Shown: positions 11,431 to 23,344, counted from the stretch's first letter. The stretch is DNA of 64,000 nt from Anoplopoma fimbria (GCF_027596085.1 NC_072454.1:24240490-24304489), one strand, 5' to 3'. The notes: a model not told the origin generated them from the sequence alone. Numbers and translations are program-made.

Positions 11431-12859
11431 CTACACAGTAGTTTCATTCTTCCAGGGTCCAGTTCGTATATTCCCCGTGCTGTCCGAAGCGTACAGGAGT
11501 CCTTCGTGCAGGCCCCCCTTAAGAATCCCATTCTGATTGGGCGGGTTCTGGGGGTAGGATTGTCTGCGTGGGGCGTGCATCTCCAGGTGGTGATGCGTCG
11601 CCAGCGGGTCCTGCTCGGCCACTTTGCCACAGCCACACAGGAAGACGCCTGCGTCGCCGGCCTCAGCCGGGCACAGGGACGGGAAAAGGTCTGCCTTGGC
11701 GCAGCAGATGTGTCGGTGGCAGGGGTTATGGCATGCCAGGGCCTCGTGCGCGGTGGCTGCAGCGGTGTGGCATGTGTGATGCCCATCGTGGTGGCATTCG
11801 TGGGCCAGATGTGGACAGATGTGGGCGTGGCGCTCATGCGTGCTGTGGGGGCTGTCCGTGTGTGAGCTGTGCACGCTGCCTCCGTCCACGCTGGAGGGGA
11901 TGTGATAGGCGTACTCCCTCTCGCTCCCCGCCCCGCAAGCACCTGCCCCGGCTCGCCGGCTGAAGTGACGGCTTTTAGTCCTGGTGCTGCTCTTTAGGCA
12001 GGGGTGCAGCTGGATCCCCGGCCGGTAACCCTCCGGGTCGGCATGTAGCAGCACGTGCGTGGCCGCCGGCTCCTCTTCCATCAGCTGCTGGCTATGCAGG
12101 GCGGCGCAGCACGGCGTCACAGGTGCCAGACACGTCACATGGTTTTGCGAAGAAGGAAGAGCGGCGTGCTTGCAGTGACTTAAATTGCCATGACTGCAGC
12201 TCATCAGTGCTTTACCCTGACACGGTGAGTCGTGGTGGCAGTGGCTGTGGCCGTGGCCGTGCCCGGGGGTGTCTCCGTTCACGTTGACTTTGGGCCGCGC
12301 TTGGGCGGGCCCGTGGGCGCCGGAGCAGGCGTCGGCTTGGCGTCCGGGACAACAGGAACACCAGCAGTGCCAGACATCGTCCCGCTTGGCGCAGTGATGG
12401 ATGAGGATGAAGAGGCCGAGGGTGACGGAGAAGGCACCGTACAGGCAGCTAAAGATCATGTCCAGGAAGTGGCCCTGTGACACCGCCAGCGCCCCGAAGG
12501 TCCAGGTGGCCAGGAACAGGAAAAGTGTGAAGGCCGCCGTCCGTAGCTGAGCCTTGAAGGAGTGCTCGTTGGCTAGCAGTGCGGGGTTGATGGGGACGCC
12601 CGGGCAGCCAGCGGGGCAGTGACCCCCACCCGATGGGGCAGCCAGGGCTCCAGGTTCGGCACCCTGGTGGCAGTGCGTCGGCACGTCGATGGCGGCCAGC
12701 CTCTGCTGCTCCTCCGTCAGCTGCTTGAGCTCGTACTTCTTTTCGGGGTGTCGCCGCAGCTGGACGAAGGTACAGATGAAGTAGATGCATGTCACCAGGA
12801 TGATGAATGCCACGGGGCCGAAGAAGGCTCCCAGGCTGGGCTCCCACGCCATCCAGCAG
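11431..12859 (-). CDS. adgra1: adgra1 terminal coding exon: TM5-TM7, cytoplasmic tail, stop
   Basis: Last exon of an adhesion GPCR of group A. The acceptor TTGCAG lies just above 12859. The first base completes a Tyr codon with TA from the exon at 12991-13086, and 475 codons plus TAG follow. It starts CWMAWEPSLGAFFGPV (extracellular loop 2 into TM5), then has TM6 (FTLFLFLATWTFGALAVSQ) and TM7 (MIFSCLYGAFSVTLGLFILI) followed by HHCAKRDDVWHCW. These blocks, the tail motif EYAYHIPSS and the ending TGNIRTGPWKNETTV match my memory of mammalian ADGRA1 better than ADGRA2 or ADGRA3. The C-terminal ETTV is a class I PDZ ligand. The tail is longer than in human ADGRA1, with two His/Cys-rich blocks. The exon is GC-rich compared with the introns. 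The family is an orphan, brain-expressed plasma-membrane receptor; its ligand is not evident here. Confidence 0.96.
11701..11874 (-). other. adgra1: His/Cys-rich block of the ADGRA1 tail
   Basis: 58 codons inside the terminal exon encode 17 His and 7 Cys. Example motifs are HERHAHICPHLAHECHHDGHH and ACHNPCHRHICC. The block follows the conserved EYAYHIPSS motif. It is in frame, uninterrupted and flanked on both sides by conserved tail sequence, so it is part of the protein and not a frameshift artefact. Confidence 0.9.
12160..12267 (-). other. adgra1: His-rich block (HGHGHSHCHH) of the ADGRA1 tail
   Basis: 36 codons encode PGHGHGHSHCHHDSPC followed by CSH, SHC and KH motifs, giving 9 His and 4 Cys. 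The block lies shortly after TM7 and the HHCAKRDDVW segment. The alternating His pattern resembles metal-binding loops of zinc transporters, but no homology is claimed. Confidence 0.9.
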
Positions 12860-12990
12860 CTGCAACACACACAAACGCCATTTTATTACTTTGATTGAAA
12901 AACAGTAGCTTGCACTATCATGTACTGTAGACGGTATACAGCAGAGTGTGTCATTTAACCTTGAGAGCACAAAGCAAATGAAGGACTTAC
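12860..12990 (-). other. adgra1: adgra1 last intron (131 bp)
   Basis: Very short intron between the TM4 and TM5-7 exons. On the minus strand the donor reads GTAAGT and the acceptor TTGCAG. It splits a Tyr codon (TA/C). It contrasts with the other four introns, which are 6 to 23 kb. Confidence 0.94.
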
Positions 12991-13086
12991 TACGGCGCTT
13001 GCTCCCCGCTGCCATAGTTGTCTATATTGACGGCTGCCGTGACCCCGCAGATGATGAGGGGCACTCCACCACTGACTAAATAAAAT
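12991..13086 (-). CDS. adgra1: adgra1 exon encoding TM4
   Basis: 96-bp exon. The acceptor CTCACAG precedes 13086 and the donor GTAAGT follows 12991. Its first base completes an Arg codon (AG/A) from the exon at 22620-22768. It encodes [18 protein letters not shown], then [13 protein letters not shown] and the first two bases of Tyr. FYLVSGGVP and IICGVTAA are hallmark TM4 residues of the ADGRA group. A second AG lies 11 bases inside the exon, but using it would delete FYL and break the frame, so the outer acceptor was chosen. Both boundaries keep the reading frame with the neighbouring exons. Confidence 0.95.
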
Positions 13087-13383
13087 CTGTGAGGTGATAG
13101 AGGGACAAACAGAGGCAGAGACAATAAGAAAGTTTAAGAATGCTTGGTGTGAAAAGGCGTTTACAAATCATATATCTCACATCTGGATTACAACAGCACA
13201 CCGTCACAATATGACTGGGAAATTGTTTTAGGCTGAAAAGAAAGATAATAACCAAAACATCTCTCCACAAACAGGCAGTGACACCGAGGAGAAGGCATGA
13301 GAACGTCTTTGCCAGCTGTCCTTCTCCCACTTTCCTCAAAATCTGACTTTTGAGCTTGTCAGGGTGTTTGTGATCACACTCTA

Positions 13384-13824
13384 CGGGTGCGATCACACGT
13401 ACTGTTTGTTTTCTTTGCTGCAAACCGAAGTGTGAAACGAAACTGTTTCCTATCGATGTAGGCATGATTGACTTGTCAACACTCAATGCCGCAATTTATG
13501 GCATCTGCTGTTCGTAACAGCTCAGCAGACGTGAAGAGAAACCTGGATTGGAGCAGAAGGAGACACTGAATTTTAATTCAGTTCTGCTTGCAAAGCATCC
13601 GATGTTTCTAACAGTCGGTACGATTAACTTACGCTGGTGGAAACTTTCATTTTGAGGTTGAACCTTCAAGTTAGTTTGGAATATTTTGCAGCTATATGGA
13701 GTGACAAACATTTACGTACAAAAGAGTAGGTGTAGTTTCAATAGAAATGTTCTCCTCTTCACATACAAAACCTCACAAAAAACTTCATAACCTGTTGCAA
13801 TAGTGCTTGGTGTGATCACACTCT
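13384..13824. mobile_element. possible MITE with imperfect terminal inverted repeats
   Basis: The left end GGGTGCGATCACAC is close to the reverse complement of the right end GTGTGATCACACTCT, differing at a few bases. The interior is about 440 bp and noncoding. Because GTGTGATCACAC is itself a palindrome, the boundary assignment is uncertain. Confidence 0.45.
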
Positions 13825-16224
13825 TACTGGGAATTCACATCAGACCAGGCGGCAACGTCTGGTTCTGAAAGGTGAATCCAACGCTGAAGTGCCTTAAACT
13901 TCTTCTTTCTAGAGAGACCGTGCTTCTCATTTGATTTATTTCCTCAGTAAACAGTGTAAACATGAGTTTATGGTCTCAATCGCTAGTTTCAAGTCTTCTT
14001 CAATACAGCATGATGTTCATTTAGGAAATCATGGTCCAGTTTAGTTTTATGTATTTAGTAATACATCTTAAGGCCTTTAGTGGCTAAAGATGGGATAAGA
14101 AAACATTCTGAGTTTTTAGAAGATAGGAAAACTCACAGCTACACTGACCGTCAGACCTCCACTAGGCTGGAGTTACATAATCAGTAACCACATCTCTGGG
14201 ATTCAATGTGGATTGTTACATTTGATAAATTGGAAGCCTATCTGATCTGTAGAGCAAGCAAGTGGCCGACATCTAAAGTGCTTCAAGAAACGCAGTGGAT
14301 TGCTTTACATGCTTTTTACTACACATTTGGACGGTTGCAACGGATTGCGATTTTTTAATGTCACAATAACTGTCACCGTATACGGTATTACACAAGCATC
14401 ATTATTGTTATTATCATTATTAGTTACATTGACCCTTAAAGGAATGAAACATAATGTTTTTTCGCTCAGCAAAGCGTTGCCAATTATACTAAAACAACTA
14501 AGCCGCAGTCACATGTATCTCTGACAAAAGATTTATATTCGTTACTGTTTTTCAATAGATACATAAAGCTTAAACGCAGGGGGATCAATGAGTACAAAAT
14601 AAAACATACACACATCAATAATCAGTGGACGATAGGCAAGACTTGACCAATCAGATTCAACTATGTAAATTCTTAGAAAGTGCACCCCTCCAGTAGATAC
14701 GCAAATGTACATGGATTGATAACCATCACTTTACATACAAAAGTACACCGTGAAACCAGTATATACTTCTGCAGCCCTACTAAGATCAGTATATGTTCCT
14801 TCGTGTTTGTGTCTTTGGTTGTGAGCCTCCTCAGACAACAATGCTCAACTGCGAGATTCAATTAAACACATGAACAGCAAGGGCAATGCATCAGAATGTG
14901 AAGTAAGGTCAGTAGCAGGCTGTGAACAAATGACAAATTAACAATGGAAATAAGAAGAAAATGGATATGTTGGTTATTTTTCTGCTATGCTCTTAACATT
15001 GACTCTATTGTACTGTAACGCCTCTGGTATCGCCATGATTAGTTATACCTACATAGTGCAAAATCATAAGGTATTCTGATCAGCTTGGTATGATCAGGCC
15101 CTCATCTGCCTCCCAGTGAATGTACTTTCTTAATTCTTCAGTTACACAGGCAAACATCTGAACAATTGTGCTTGCGTCACAGTATGGCACATGTCATGAA
15201 CTTTAAGAATTCAGCGTAGGAACAAAGCTGATCCCCAGCAGCCAATTTCTCTGCACTGTCCTTGTCCCCTCTTTCTCTGCACTGTCATCCACTTTCCTAT
15301 AGAACACCATGCTATTTCCTCTTCCTTCCAGTTCAATCTAAACCTCTGTCACTGCTCTAACCTTTCCACCACTCCGTCTTCCTCCATCTTCATCCGCAGT
15401 TTCCTTCCCCTCTCTCTCTCTCTCTCAATCTGTCCTCCGTCACACAGCACACGTCCCAAAAAATTCAATTACAATCAAGATGTTTGTCTGTGCTGGTTTG
15501 GCGTGGGCTGTTTGGGTGGATGGATGAAGAGGGGGGTGGTGGTGGTGGGGGGCATTACCGGCCTGTCACCGTCTCTGAGTGGAACGGTTCCCCCGGGGGG
15601 ACTCTCCTCTCCAACAGAAAGCCATTTACACAGCCGTCAGCCAGATAAGCATAAATGAGAAGAACTAGGATGTTAAAGCGCCCTGTGTTTTATAAGCCTC
15701 ATTCCACTTTATTCCCTCTAGTAAAGCCTGCTTGTTCCCTGCAGTCCTTTCTCCAAAAAAAAGCGTGTAGCATACATGCAAAACATACATAACGTGTGCA
15801 ATCAAATTAATGTTTGCATGCTGCTCTGCTTTCATGCAAAAGGGTGCTCCTTTACATTGAATTTTGTACAGAGTCTTGCACATTTTGCCATTCTATTAAA
15901 AGAGTAAAAAAGCCCTCAAAAAAATGGCTGTGTATGCAGAGTTGTGCTCTTGAGTGAGCTTAGGAACAGCAATCATTTGATATAAATAGACCCTGAAGTG
16001 CCTTTTAGCCAGCAGCTACACAGTGACTCCTCTGCTCATGCACCGTCCTCCGTCTTGTGACTTGGAGCTGTCCTCTCTCTGGACCCGGTCCAGGATACAC
16101 AGAGCACAGCTGGGGACCACGGATGAGCGTTTAATTCCAGTACAGGGTAAATGCTTAATGTATGCACTCACCTGAAACTAAAAACCTGCATGTATGAAGT
16201 GAGTTTATACATTTTTTTTAGGAA

Positions 16225-16515
16225 ATGCGCTCATTCCAAAAGTTAACTGAGAAGAGAGATATTTAGATAGCTTAGCTTAGCATAAGGACTGGAAACAAGG
16301 GGAAACAGCTAGCCCCGCTCAGTCCAAAGGTTACAGCACTTCTAAAGCTCAGTAATTAACACATTATTTTGCATTTCATGCATACAAAAAATTGTAAAAA
16401 TGTCAGATTGTGGTTTAACCCACAGACAGAGCCAAGCTAGCTGTTCCTCACTGTTTTAAGTAACTCAGCTAAGCTAAGCTAACTGGCTGCTAGCTGTAGC
16501 CTTATATTTTATGGG
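16225..16515 (+). repeat. dispersed teleost repeat (SINE-like, TTAGCTTAGCATAA type)
   Basis: It contains TAGCTTAGCATAAGGACTGG, AAACAGCTAGCCCCGCTCAG and CAGCACTTCTAAAGCTCAGT followed by AATTAACAC. I recognise this order as a frequent teleost interspersed repeat. A second partial copy in the same orientation lies at 58010-58175. Confidence 0.75.
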
Positions 16516-19500
16516 GAGCACCACGTAAATGAATGATTTCAATATGTTATCTCCACGGCCGAGGAAAGAGCAATCAATATCTGCGAACATGAACTACCCT
16601 CTTTCAAATCCCCAAACCAGAGAAGAAAGTCTCAAACTTATGTCATCGGGTGTAAAGTCTGGATCAATTCCATAAGAAATGAATGGGAGAATGAATGTTT
16701 TACACCCTAATGAGCTTTATTCTATTGTGGTGTTCTCAGTAGTGAAACAGAAAATGCACCCTTATACTTATAATAACATTTCACTGGGTGCTCCCAGCGT
16801 GATCTATAACAGTCAGTCCCACAACTGTGCTGCGACCCACAGGCAGGTCACTGGAGATTTTATCAGTCACCAAATCATTTTGCAGAATTCCACTGAATGT
16901 CTTCCATTGACTTTCATATATTCAGTACACGATATTGCCTGAATGTTTCTATTGTTTTGATAATTGGAGCCTACCTATAACATTGAGTCTTATATGAAAG
17001 GTATTTAACATGTGTAAATGTTTCCAATAACTAATGTATTACACAACAATGTGCTTAATTAAACGTATATCTGGCAAAATGGTGAGATATCCCATCCAAG
17101 GTAATATAAAGTGATGTGGAAATGGCAGTAAAAATGGTCAGGAACTTTCATTTATGCACAAATTCACAATTTTCATGATTTTTAGATCGTGTCTGCCATG
17201 GTTTTTCATTTTTAAAAAGTGGGTTCTCAGAAACACTGATCTATAACATCTCTCAAAATTCATTATCTATGGAGATTTTCCACACTTTATACTTGATGAC
17301 ATCAAAAGTTTTTGGATTTCATAGAGAGTTGTTCATGTTTACTCATATTTTTGGACCATCTTAGACCATAGGAATAACATGTATGAATATTGAAAATGGG
17401 CCTAGTTCCGCTTTAACAGACAGATCTGAGATTGGTGTCTCGAGAGTCTATTTATCTGACTCACAAAGACAATGATTAGGCGTATTTCTGAAAATGCAGA
17501 ACTATTACTTTAAAACAGCAATGTGCAAACGGTCCAGTATTTTCCATTCCATATTCTTCTTTCCACTGGTGTTCAGTCACTTTGTGATTTTAAAGAGATA
17601 CTCTTCCTCACTAGACCCTTTCATTTTTTAATACACATATCTCATAGTTAATGCATCACCACTCACTGATACAAGCCATTTCTTTCTCAAAAGCTAAGAG
17701 TAGCTTTTCTAAAGCGTCCCCCAACCAGGGAAAAAGATCTATGTAATATAACTTTACTCTGTGTCTCAGACTGTGCCTTTTTAAGAAGTGAATTTGCCTG
17801 TTTGGAATTCTTAATAATATTGACAGCTGGGGAGAAATGCTGCTGGTGACATTAAACAGATGTCGGAGATTCTCTACTAGGAGGCAAGTGTTGCTTTAGA
17901 GCAATGATCTGGGCCCATCTCACCAGATGACTGTCAGCTAAAAGCATGAACAGAGGCCTTTAATGTGTGTGATCCAACACAGTGTAGCAGGTTTCCTGAC
18001 AAAGGTCAGTGTGACGGTGAGCTGGATACGCCGTCAGACGCTGTCAGAATTGGAGGGACAGGCAGAGAGGTAGATGAGGAGGAAGAGGTTGGTTGCTGGG
18101 AGGGGAGGGAGGAGAGAGGTGGTGGGGGGGGGATGCTCAGAGGAGAAATTGATTTGTCTCCAGCTGTTAAGTCTCATTGCATGAGCCTGTCTGACGGGGA
18201 GCATTACAGTCAATCACTGTGGATCAACTCGACTGCCGCGCTACACGATCCCCCCCGCAACGCCTGGCCCCAGACGAATTATCTCATTCACAAGCGGTGC
18301 ATGATGGGAGTGCCTCGAGAACGTTCCACACTAAAACCCCCCAATCACGCAGGTGTCTGAGGATCTGCTTTGCGAGCAAAGTGCTGCTTGTAGCGTTGAG
18401 GGGGATCTTTATCTAGCGGGGTCCTTATCCTCAGTGACTTTCAGCCAGTCTTCAAAAATACATTATTGAGCAGATTCCAGTTTTAATAATGTCAGACATA
18501 AGATACTGCGCTTTTATAGATTTTTATAGATATTAGTTCCAGGTGTATGGGTGATAAAGGTCCATCTGAGTGCTATATGTGTCCCAAAGAGACTCTAAAA
18601 CACTCAATAGAAATCAAATAATATGTTATTCAAGTAGGGTTCACATCCAGTGCAGCTCCACATGTCTAAATCATTTACTCGTGTGGGGTCATTCGCTGTA
18701 TCGTCTGCAAAAAAATTCATAAAGTTCAAGGAAATTCAATCGACTGAAACGGCATATAATATTTTCCAACATCTTTAAGGAAACGACACTCTAAAAAACG
18801 AATACCATTAGATGACAAACAGGCATTTGTTAGGGTGTGCTCTCTGTTTGCCTCCGTATCTCCACTCCTAAACCTTCCCTTAAAAGGATTTTTCTCATCG
18901 AAGCGTCTTGGAGTTCAGCTCAGCAGCAATGTGCAGAAGAGCTCACGCAGCACCTTCTCACCACAGAGGAAGAGCACCGCATGTGTCCACAAACTGATCC
19001 TCTTAAACACGGCGAATGTTGCGAGTTAGCAGAAAGGGAATGAAATGGAGAATGAGTGAAAAAAAACACCCTTTTACCTTATGTGTGTGTCTAAGCGAAT
19101 AGGAATTTAATGGGTCAAAGGGCTAAATGCATTTAGATTTGTGATAAGGCTCAGCAGCCTCCTGGGTGATTGAGGTAATTAGTTATATCACAGGGGTGAA
19201 GCCATAGTAACAGCCTGTTTTAAGGCGTTCACTCCTTCGTCCTCCTCCTCCTCCTGACATTCATCTGCCCTCCGTTCTTTTCGCCTTACAGGGTAGTAGG
19301 AAGCCTCAAACAGAATAACTGAGCCAAAACATTTTCTGAACACCCAGTACAGCTATTCCAGACATTTTCCTCTAACAAATGTCTGCCAGAATGTGTATCT
19401 ATACCTATGGGAAAACTGCAGAATCTGAGGTTTCAAAATGTTTTAATAGTATAAAAAAAACATTTCATTGTCAGGCTAGAGCAGTGGTTCCTAACATTTT

Positions 19501-19839
19501 TTAGTCTTGATGTAACGTTACCCTCATGTCCCTGTCAGATGAGCAACTCACTGTTCCACTGTTCCAAAGCTGGTCTTTTCAGTTGATTTCATAGTAGATG
19601 AAAATGTATAGATCAATATACAACAATTGAATTATGGATGTTTAGGTGGTCAATTTTGCATTCTTACTACCCCTAGCCTGACCTCATGGTAAGGCCTATA
19701 AATAACAAGCCTATTTTAAGTCAATTTCACATGTAATCTTAGTCTTTTAAGCTTTTTGTGTGTCTCCCTTCCCATTTCGAACTTGTCACATACAGACACA
19801 CGCAAGTAGTTTTAAACACGTCCTTAATGTTGTGAATTC

Positions 19840-20100
19840 AAACAAAAGTACTTGGTTATGTTTTTGCAACAAAACTACCTGGTTAATTTTAGAAAAAGAT
19901 CATGGTTTAGATTAGACGGTTAACCGATAACCGATTATTAGACGGTTGTTACGTAAACTTGTACATAAGTTAAATATTCAACGTAAATAAGTCAACGGTT
20001 GACCTTTGGTTTGACGCAGGACCGGAATGCTGGTCTGCTGGGTGAAAGTCATGTATTTGTTTGACCCATTCATTCACCCAAACCCCCCTCCTTAAGCAGA
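19840..20100 (-). repeat. dispersed teleost repeat, inverted relative of 57770-57960
   Basis: The text TACTTGGTTATGTTTTTGCA...AAACTACCTGGTTAATTTTA is the reverse complement type of the CCTAAACCTAA...CAAGTAGTTTTGTTG repeat seen at 57810-57890. It is diverged. Confidence 0.5.
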
Positions 20101-21889
20101 CTTTGTTGCTCTTAATACTACCTCGCCTGACTTCCAGAGCACTTGCTATGAGGGTCTATTACCAAGATGTGACATGAAACAAGAGAAGCAAAAAAGCAGG
20201 GTTCATCTATTCATCTATTACTTTGAACTAAAAGTGTTCATCTATTACTTTAAGCAAACAGTGTTTATCAATTACTTCTAGCTAACTATGTTGACTTCTC
20301 TGCTTGCTTGCTAACTAGCTTTCATGCAATAGCATGGCCTTAAGGAGTTCCAGCTGACAGGTGTGTAACGTGCAGTTAGCCGTTATCGTAGTTGGTTTCT
20401 TACCATGACGATTTATATATCCTCATTTGTATTTTCTTACAATTAATACAATTACAAGTACAGGTACACCTGGTTGGGACTTTGGGCAGGAACATCAAAA
20501 GCCACAGATATTGATGATGGCAATGCTTAGGGTAATAAGATTAAAACAGCTGCAAGTCAATCCTCAATAGTTCCCTCTGACCCAACTGTTGCTCTGTTTA
20601 AACGGCTTTAGGGAAACTGTTTCTGACTTTAATGAGAATCACAAGATAGTTGAATGACCAGACAAGCTCAGTGAGGAAAGACAGGGAAATACTTAAATAC
20701 ATTAGTTCTTATTCGTATCAAGTTAACTGACTGCTGCTTGTCAGCCTTACACAACTCCCTTTGTCAGAGTTTTCATTGCTAAGCAGCAGTTAACTTGAAT
20801 ATCACCTGTAACAAGTTAGTTTGAGCTAAATAGGTCTCAGATCATAAGTTTGACTGATTAAAAGGAATTCACTTCGCTCCTCTAATCTCTGGCATTTCAC
20901 AATAAATGAATTATAAAGTGTAAAAGCTTCTTACTTATGGCTGACAGTGACTCAGGTTAAAAATTCAGTTTCTTATCATGAGCAAATGTGAGAAAAACAA
21001 AAACAAAAGGAGATCCACAACGGTATAAATAGGAAGAGCCAAACAGATATGTGACAACAGAGTGAACAAAGCCAGAGGCTTGAAAGAATGCAAACGTGGA
21101 TGTCTCTGCAGATAAACGATGCAATAACTCATCTGTGTAAAGCTATCGTTGCCGTCTAAAGGAAACATGAGCCAGCAAACACCTGAAAAAAATGCATAAA
21201 CTAGCATAAATCAATATGCATACGCACAAATACTCAATACACACAGTTCTTCACAATTCGACGAGAGAAGGACAAATCGACCTTACAAACACACAAATGA
21301 CTAAATATTTGAGCCACATTTATTTCGAGTTTAGCATCTAGAAAAAAAACAACCCAAAGGCTTCAAAGTTGTACATCAAAGCCACTATTCTCCCACACAT
21401 GAACTCCTGTGTTACCAGCTGGACACATTCAAATCAGTTAATACTAACACTTAATAATCAGGCTTAAACTTCTTAAACTAGGTAAACATGATCAAATTTG
21501 TCTGGCCCCTCCTCCACTCAATGATTTCAAAACACAGGACAGTCAGCCTTTTCCCTATTGGTCATCACATATCTGGAACACTACACCCACAGAACAGGAA
21601 CTCCAAATCTAAAGACCAGTGGTTACTGTGGACTATCATACATGCTGCCATGATCTGGAGTAGTGGTTATGCCATTGTTCTGCTAATTGTCAGTGTGCTT
21701 TTTATCTGTGCTTATGTGCTCTTGTATGTTTCTTTTAATGCCATAAACTAGCCAGTGTCTGAAGATTAAAATTAGCCTGGAAGGTTAATTCTGTCACATT
21801 TGCTTCATGACAACCGCTCCTGTTAATTGATGTGCATCGTCCCTTCTTAAATAAAAGTATTTATTGTTACTTCATACCTCTACTTCACA

Positions 21890-22315
21890 ACATTTAAGAT
21901 GCAAATAATTTGCCTTTTTAAGTGTTTCCCACTGCTTTTGGCTTGTGACCACGTACAAAAATGGAAGGTTTCATTTAAATAACATTTGACAAGCCAAGGA
22001 GGTCACATTTTCCAATGATTTTAAAGAAAATGTATGCAAATTTGTGGAGCAGAATTGTATATTTTTCTTCTTATCTCCCCAATTGATCATTGTGTGACCC
22101 CCCTATGATGTTTCTTTAGAGGAGGCCCGACCCTTTGTTGAAAACCACTGTACAACACTACATACCTGTATATAAGTTAGCATAAACCTAGCCGAGCAGC
22201 TACAATAGTGAAATGCTACTTACACATTGATTGACACTGCAGAATATTTTTGACCAAGAATTGTTGTATTGGCACTTTTACTCAAGTAAATGATCTGAGT
22301 ACTTCCACCACAGCT
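21890..22315. repeat. dispersed repeat (GCTTTTGGCTTGTGACC type)
   Basis: It contains CACTGCTTTTGGCTTGTGAC and ends CTTTTACTCAAGTAAATGAT followed by CTGAGTACTTCCACC. A related copy with the same order of landmarks is at 60100-60440. Confidence 0.65.
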
Positions 22316-22481
22316 CAAAATCATTAATACAAGCTGAACCGGGCACAGCCAGTGACGCACAAGACTTCTGCCCACATCTCACAGTTTCAGTCAGGTAATG
22401 CAACGACCCAAAAAAAAGAAAAAAAAGAAATAGGAAAGCAAATAATTGCACAGTTAACCAGTCCTTGGCCTCTGAAGATAT

Positions 22482-22504
22482 ACACACACACACACACACA
22501 CACA
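22482..22504. repeat. short (CA)n microsatellite
   Basis: About 11 AC units, located 115 bases beyond the donor of the TM3 exon. Confidence 0.95.
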
Positions 22505-22619
22505 GCAAACAGCGCAAGATAGATCAAAAGCACACTCGCACACATACACAGGAGTTTGTTTACTTCTCCGTCTCGAGGCAGTCAGGGTTGAGGTGGGCTG
22601 CTGGAACATTTGTGCTTAC

Positions 22620-22768
22620 CTCAACAGGGGGGGCTGTTTAGGGGGCGGAGGCGGGTCACCATCTTGGCTCTGCGGAGGCTTCTTGGTCACCTGTTTATAA
22701 ATGTTCCTGGCCGTCACCCCGAGCCACAGCATGGTCGACAGGGACGAGTAGTGCAGCACCACCCCGAC
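22620..22768 (-). CDS. adgra1: adgra1 exon encoding TM3 and intracellular loop 2
   Basis: 149-bp exon. The acceptor CGTCAG precedes 22768 and the donor GTAAGC follows 22620. It starts in phase 0 and ends two bases into an Arg codon. It encodes [18 protein letters not shown], then [12 protein letters not shown] and a proline-rich stretch ending [15 protein letters not shown] and [14 protein letters not shown] are strongly conserved through TM3 and the start of loop 2 in ADGRA receptors. The loop here carries five consecutive prolines (PPPPPKQPP), more than I recall in the human protein. No frameshift or stop is seen. Confidence 0.95.
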
Positions 22769-23341
22769 CTGACGAAGGGTGAAAGAGGGCACATCAAGTT
22801 ATTTAATTTGACTTCTCTGAACTTTTTCCATATACTGTACAGTATGTCTCTCTGGAAAATGTCAGACTTGATTATATTCCTGTGACTTAAAGCAAAGATT
22901 TTCAAGGGGAGCTGTCACTCCCTTTCTCAAAAAAATTAAAAACAGCATCAATGTCACTCCAAAGGTGTCTCCATAGAGACCTGACTGCTTTGTCTCATCG
23001 TTCGCTAAAAGACAATGGAAAGACAGGTTCAAAAAGTGCTTCTGAATCATCAAGGTTGTTTGGGATAAGAGCATTATGGTGAGGTTATACTGTTGGATAT
23101 ACCGAGCAGCTCCTTATCAGTTGAGTTAGAGGACATGGGGGTGTGCACTGCGAATAACAAATCTGAATATAAATGATAGTCACGTTGACAACTATTGGGG
23201 CGTGATTGTGTTCCGAAATGCACCGGGGGTACGTACCTCCGCTCTTCCTCGTTTTAATATTCATGAATTATGTTTGGATGGGGGAGCTGATCTAACTTTG
23301 TTTAAAGGCTTTGCCAGCTCATAGAAAGAGCAGAGTGTTAC

Positions 23342-23344
<3 letters not shown>

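Larger units (their letters stand above)
13087..22619 (-). other. adgra1: adgra1 intron between TM3 and TM4 exons (9.5 kb)
   Basis: The donor GTAAGC and acceptor CTCACAG read on the minus strand. It holds a MITE-like element at 13384-13824, repeat copies at 16225-16515, 19840-20100 and 21890-22315, and a short (CA)n at 22482-22504. The segment 16540-17420 is also probably repeat-derived. No additional exon or RNA gene was recognised. The 19080-19215 segment looks non-repetitive with TAATTAG sites. Confidence 0.85.

Noticed and set aside
11337..11942. 201-codon minus-strand frame overlapping the last exon
   Set aside because: It is an out-of-frame shadow of the GC-rich adgra1 terminal exon, which has strong homology in the other frame.
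12232..12480. Plus-strand frame starting MVAVAVAVAV
   Set aside because: Antisense shadow of the His-rich tail codons and TM7. The alternating VA comes from GTGGCT repeats.
13075..13077. Alternative acceptor AG inside the TM4 exon (TTTAG before TCAGTGG)
   Set aside because: It would remove FYL and leave the frame inconsistent with the upstream exon. The outer acceptor at 13087-13088 restores the conserved RFYLVSGG.
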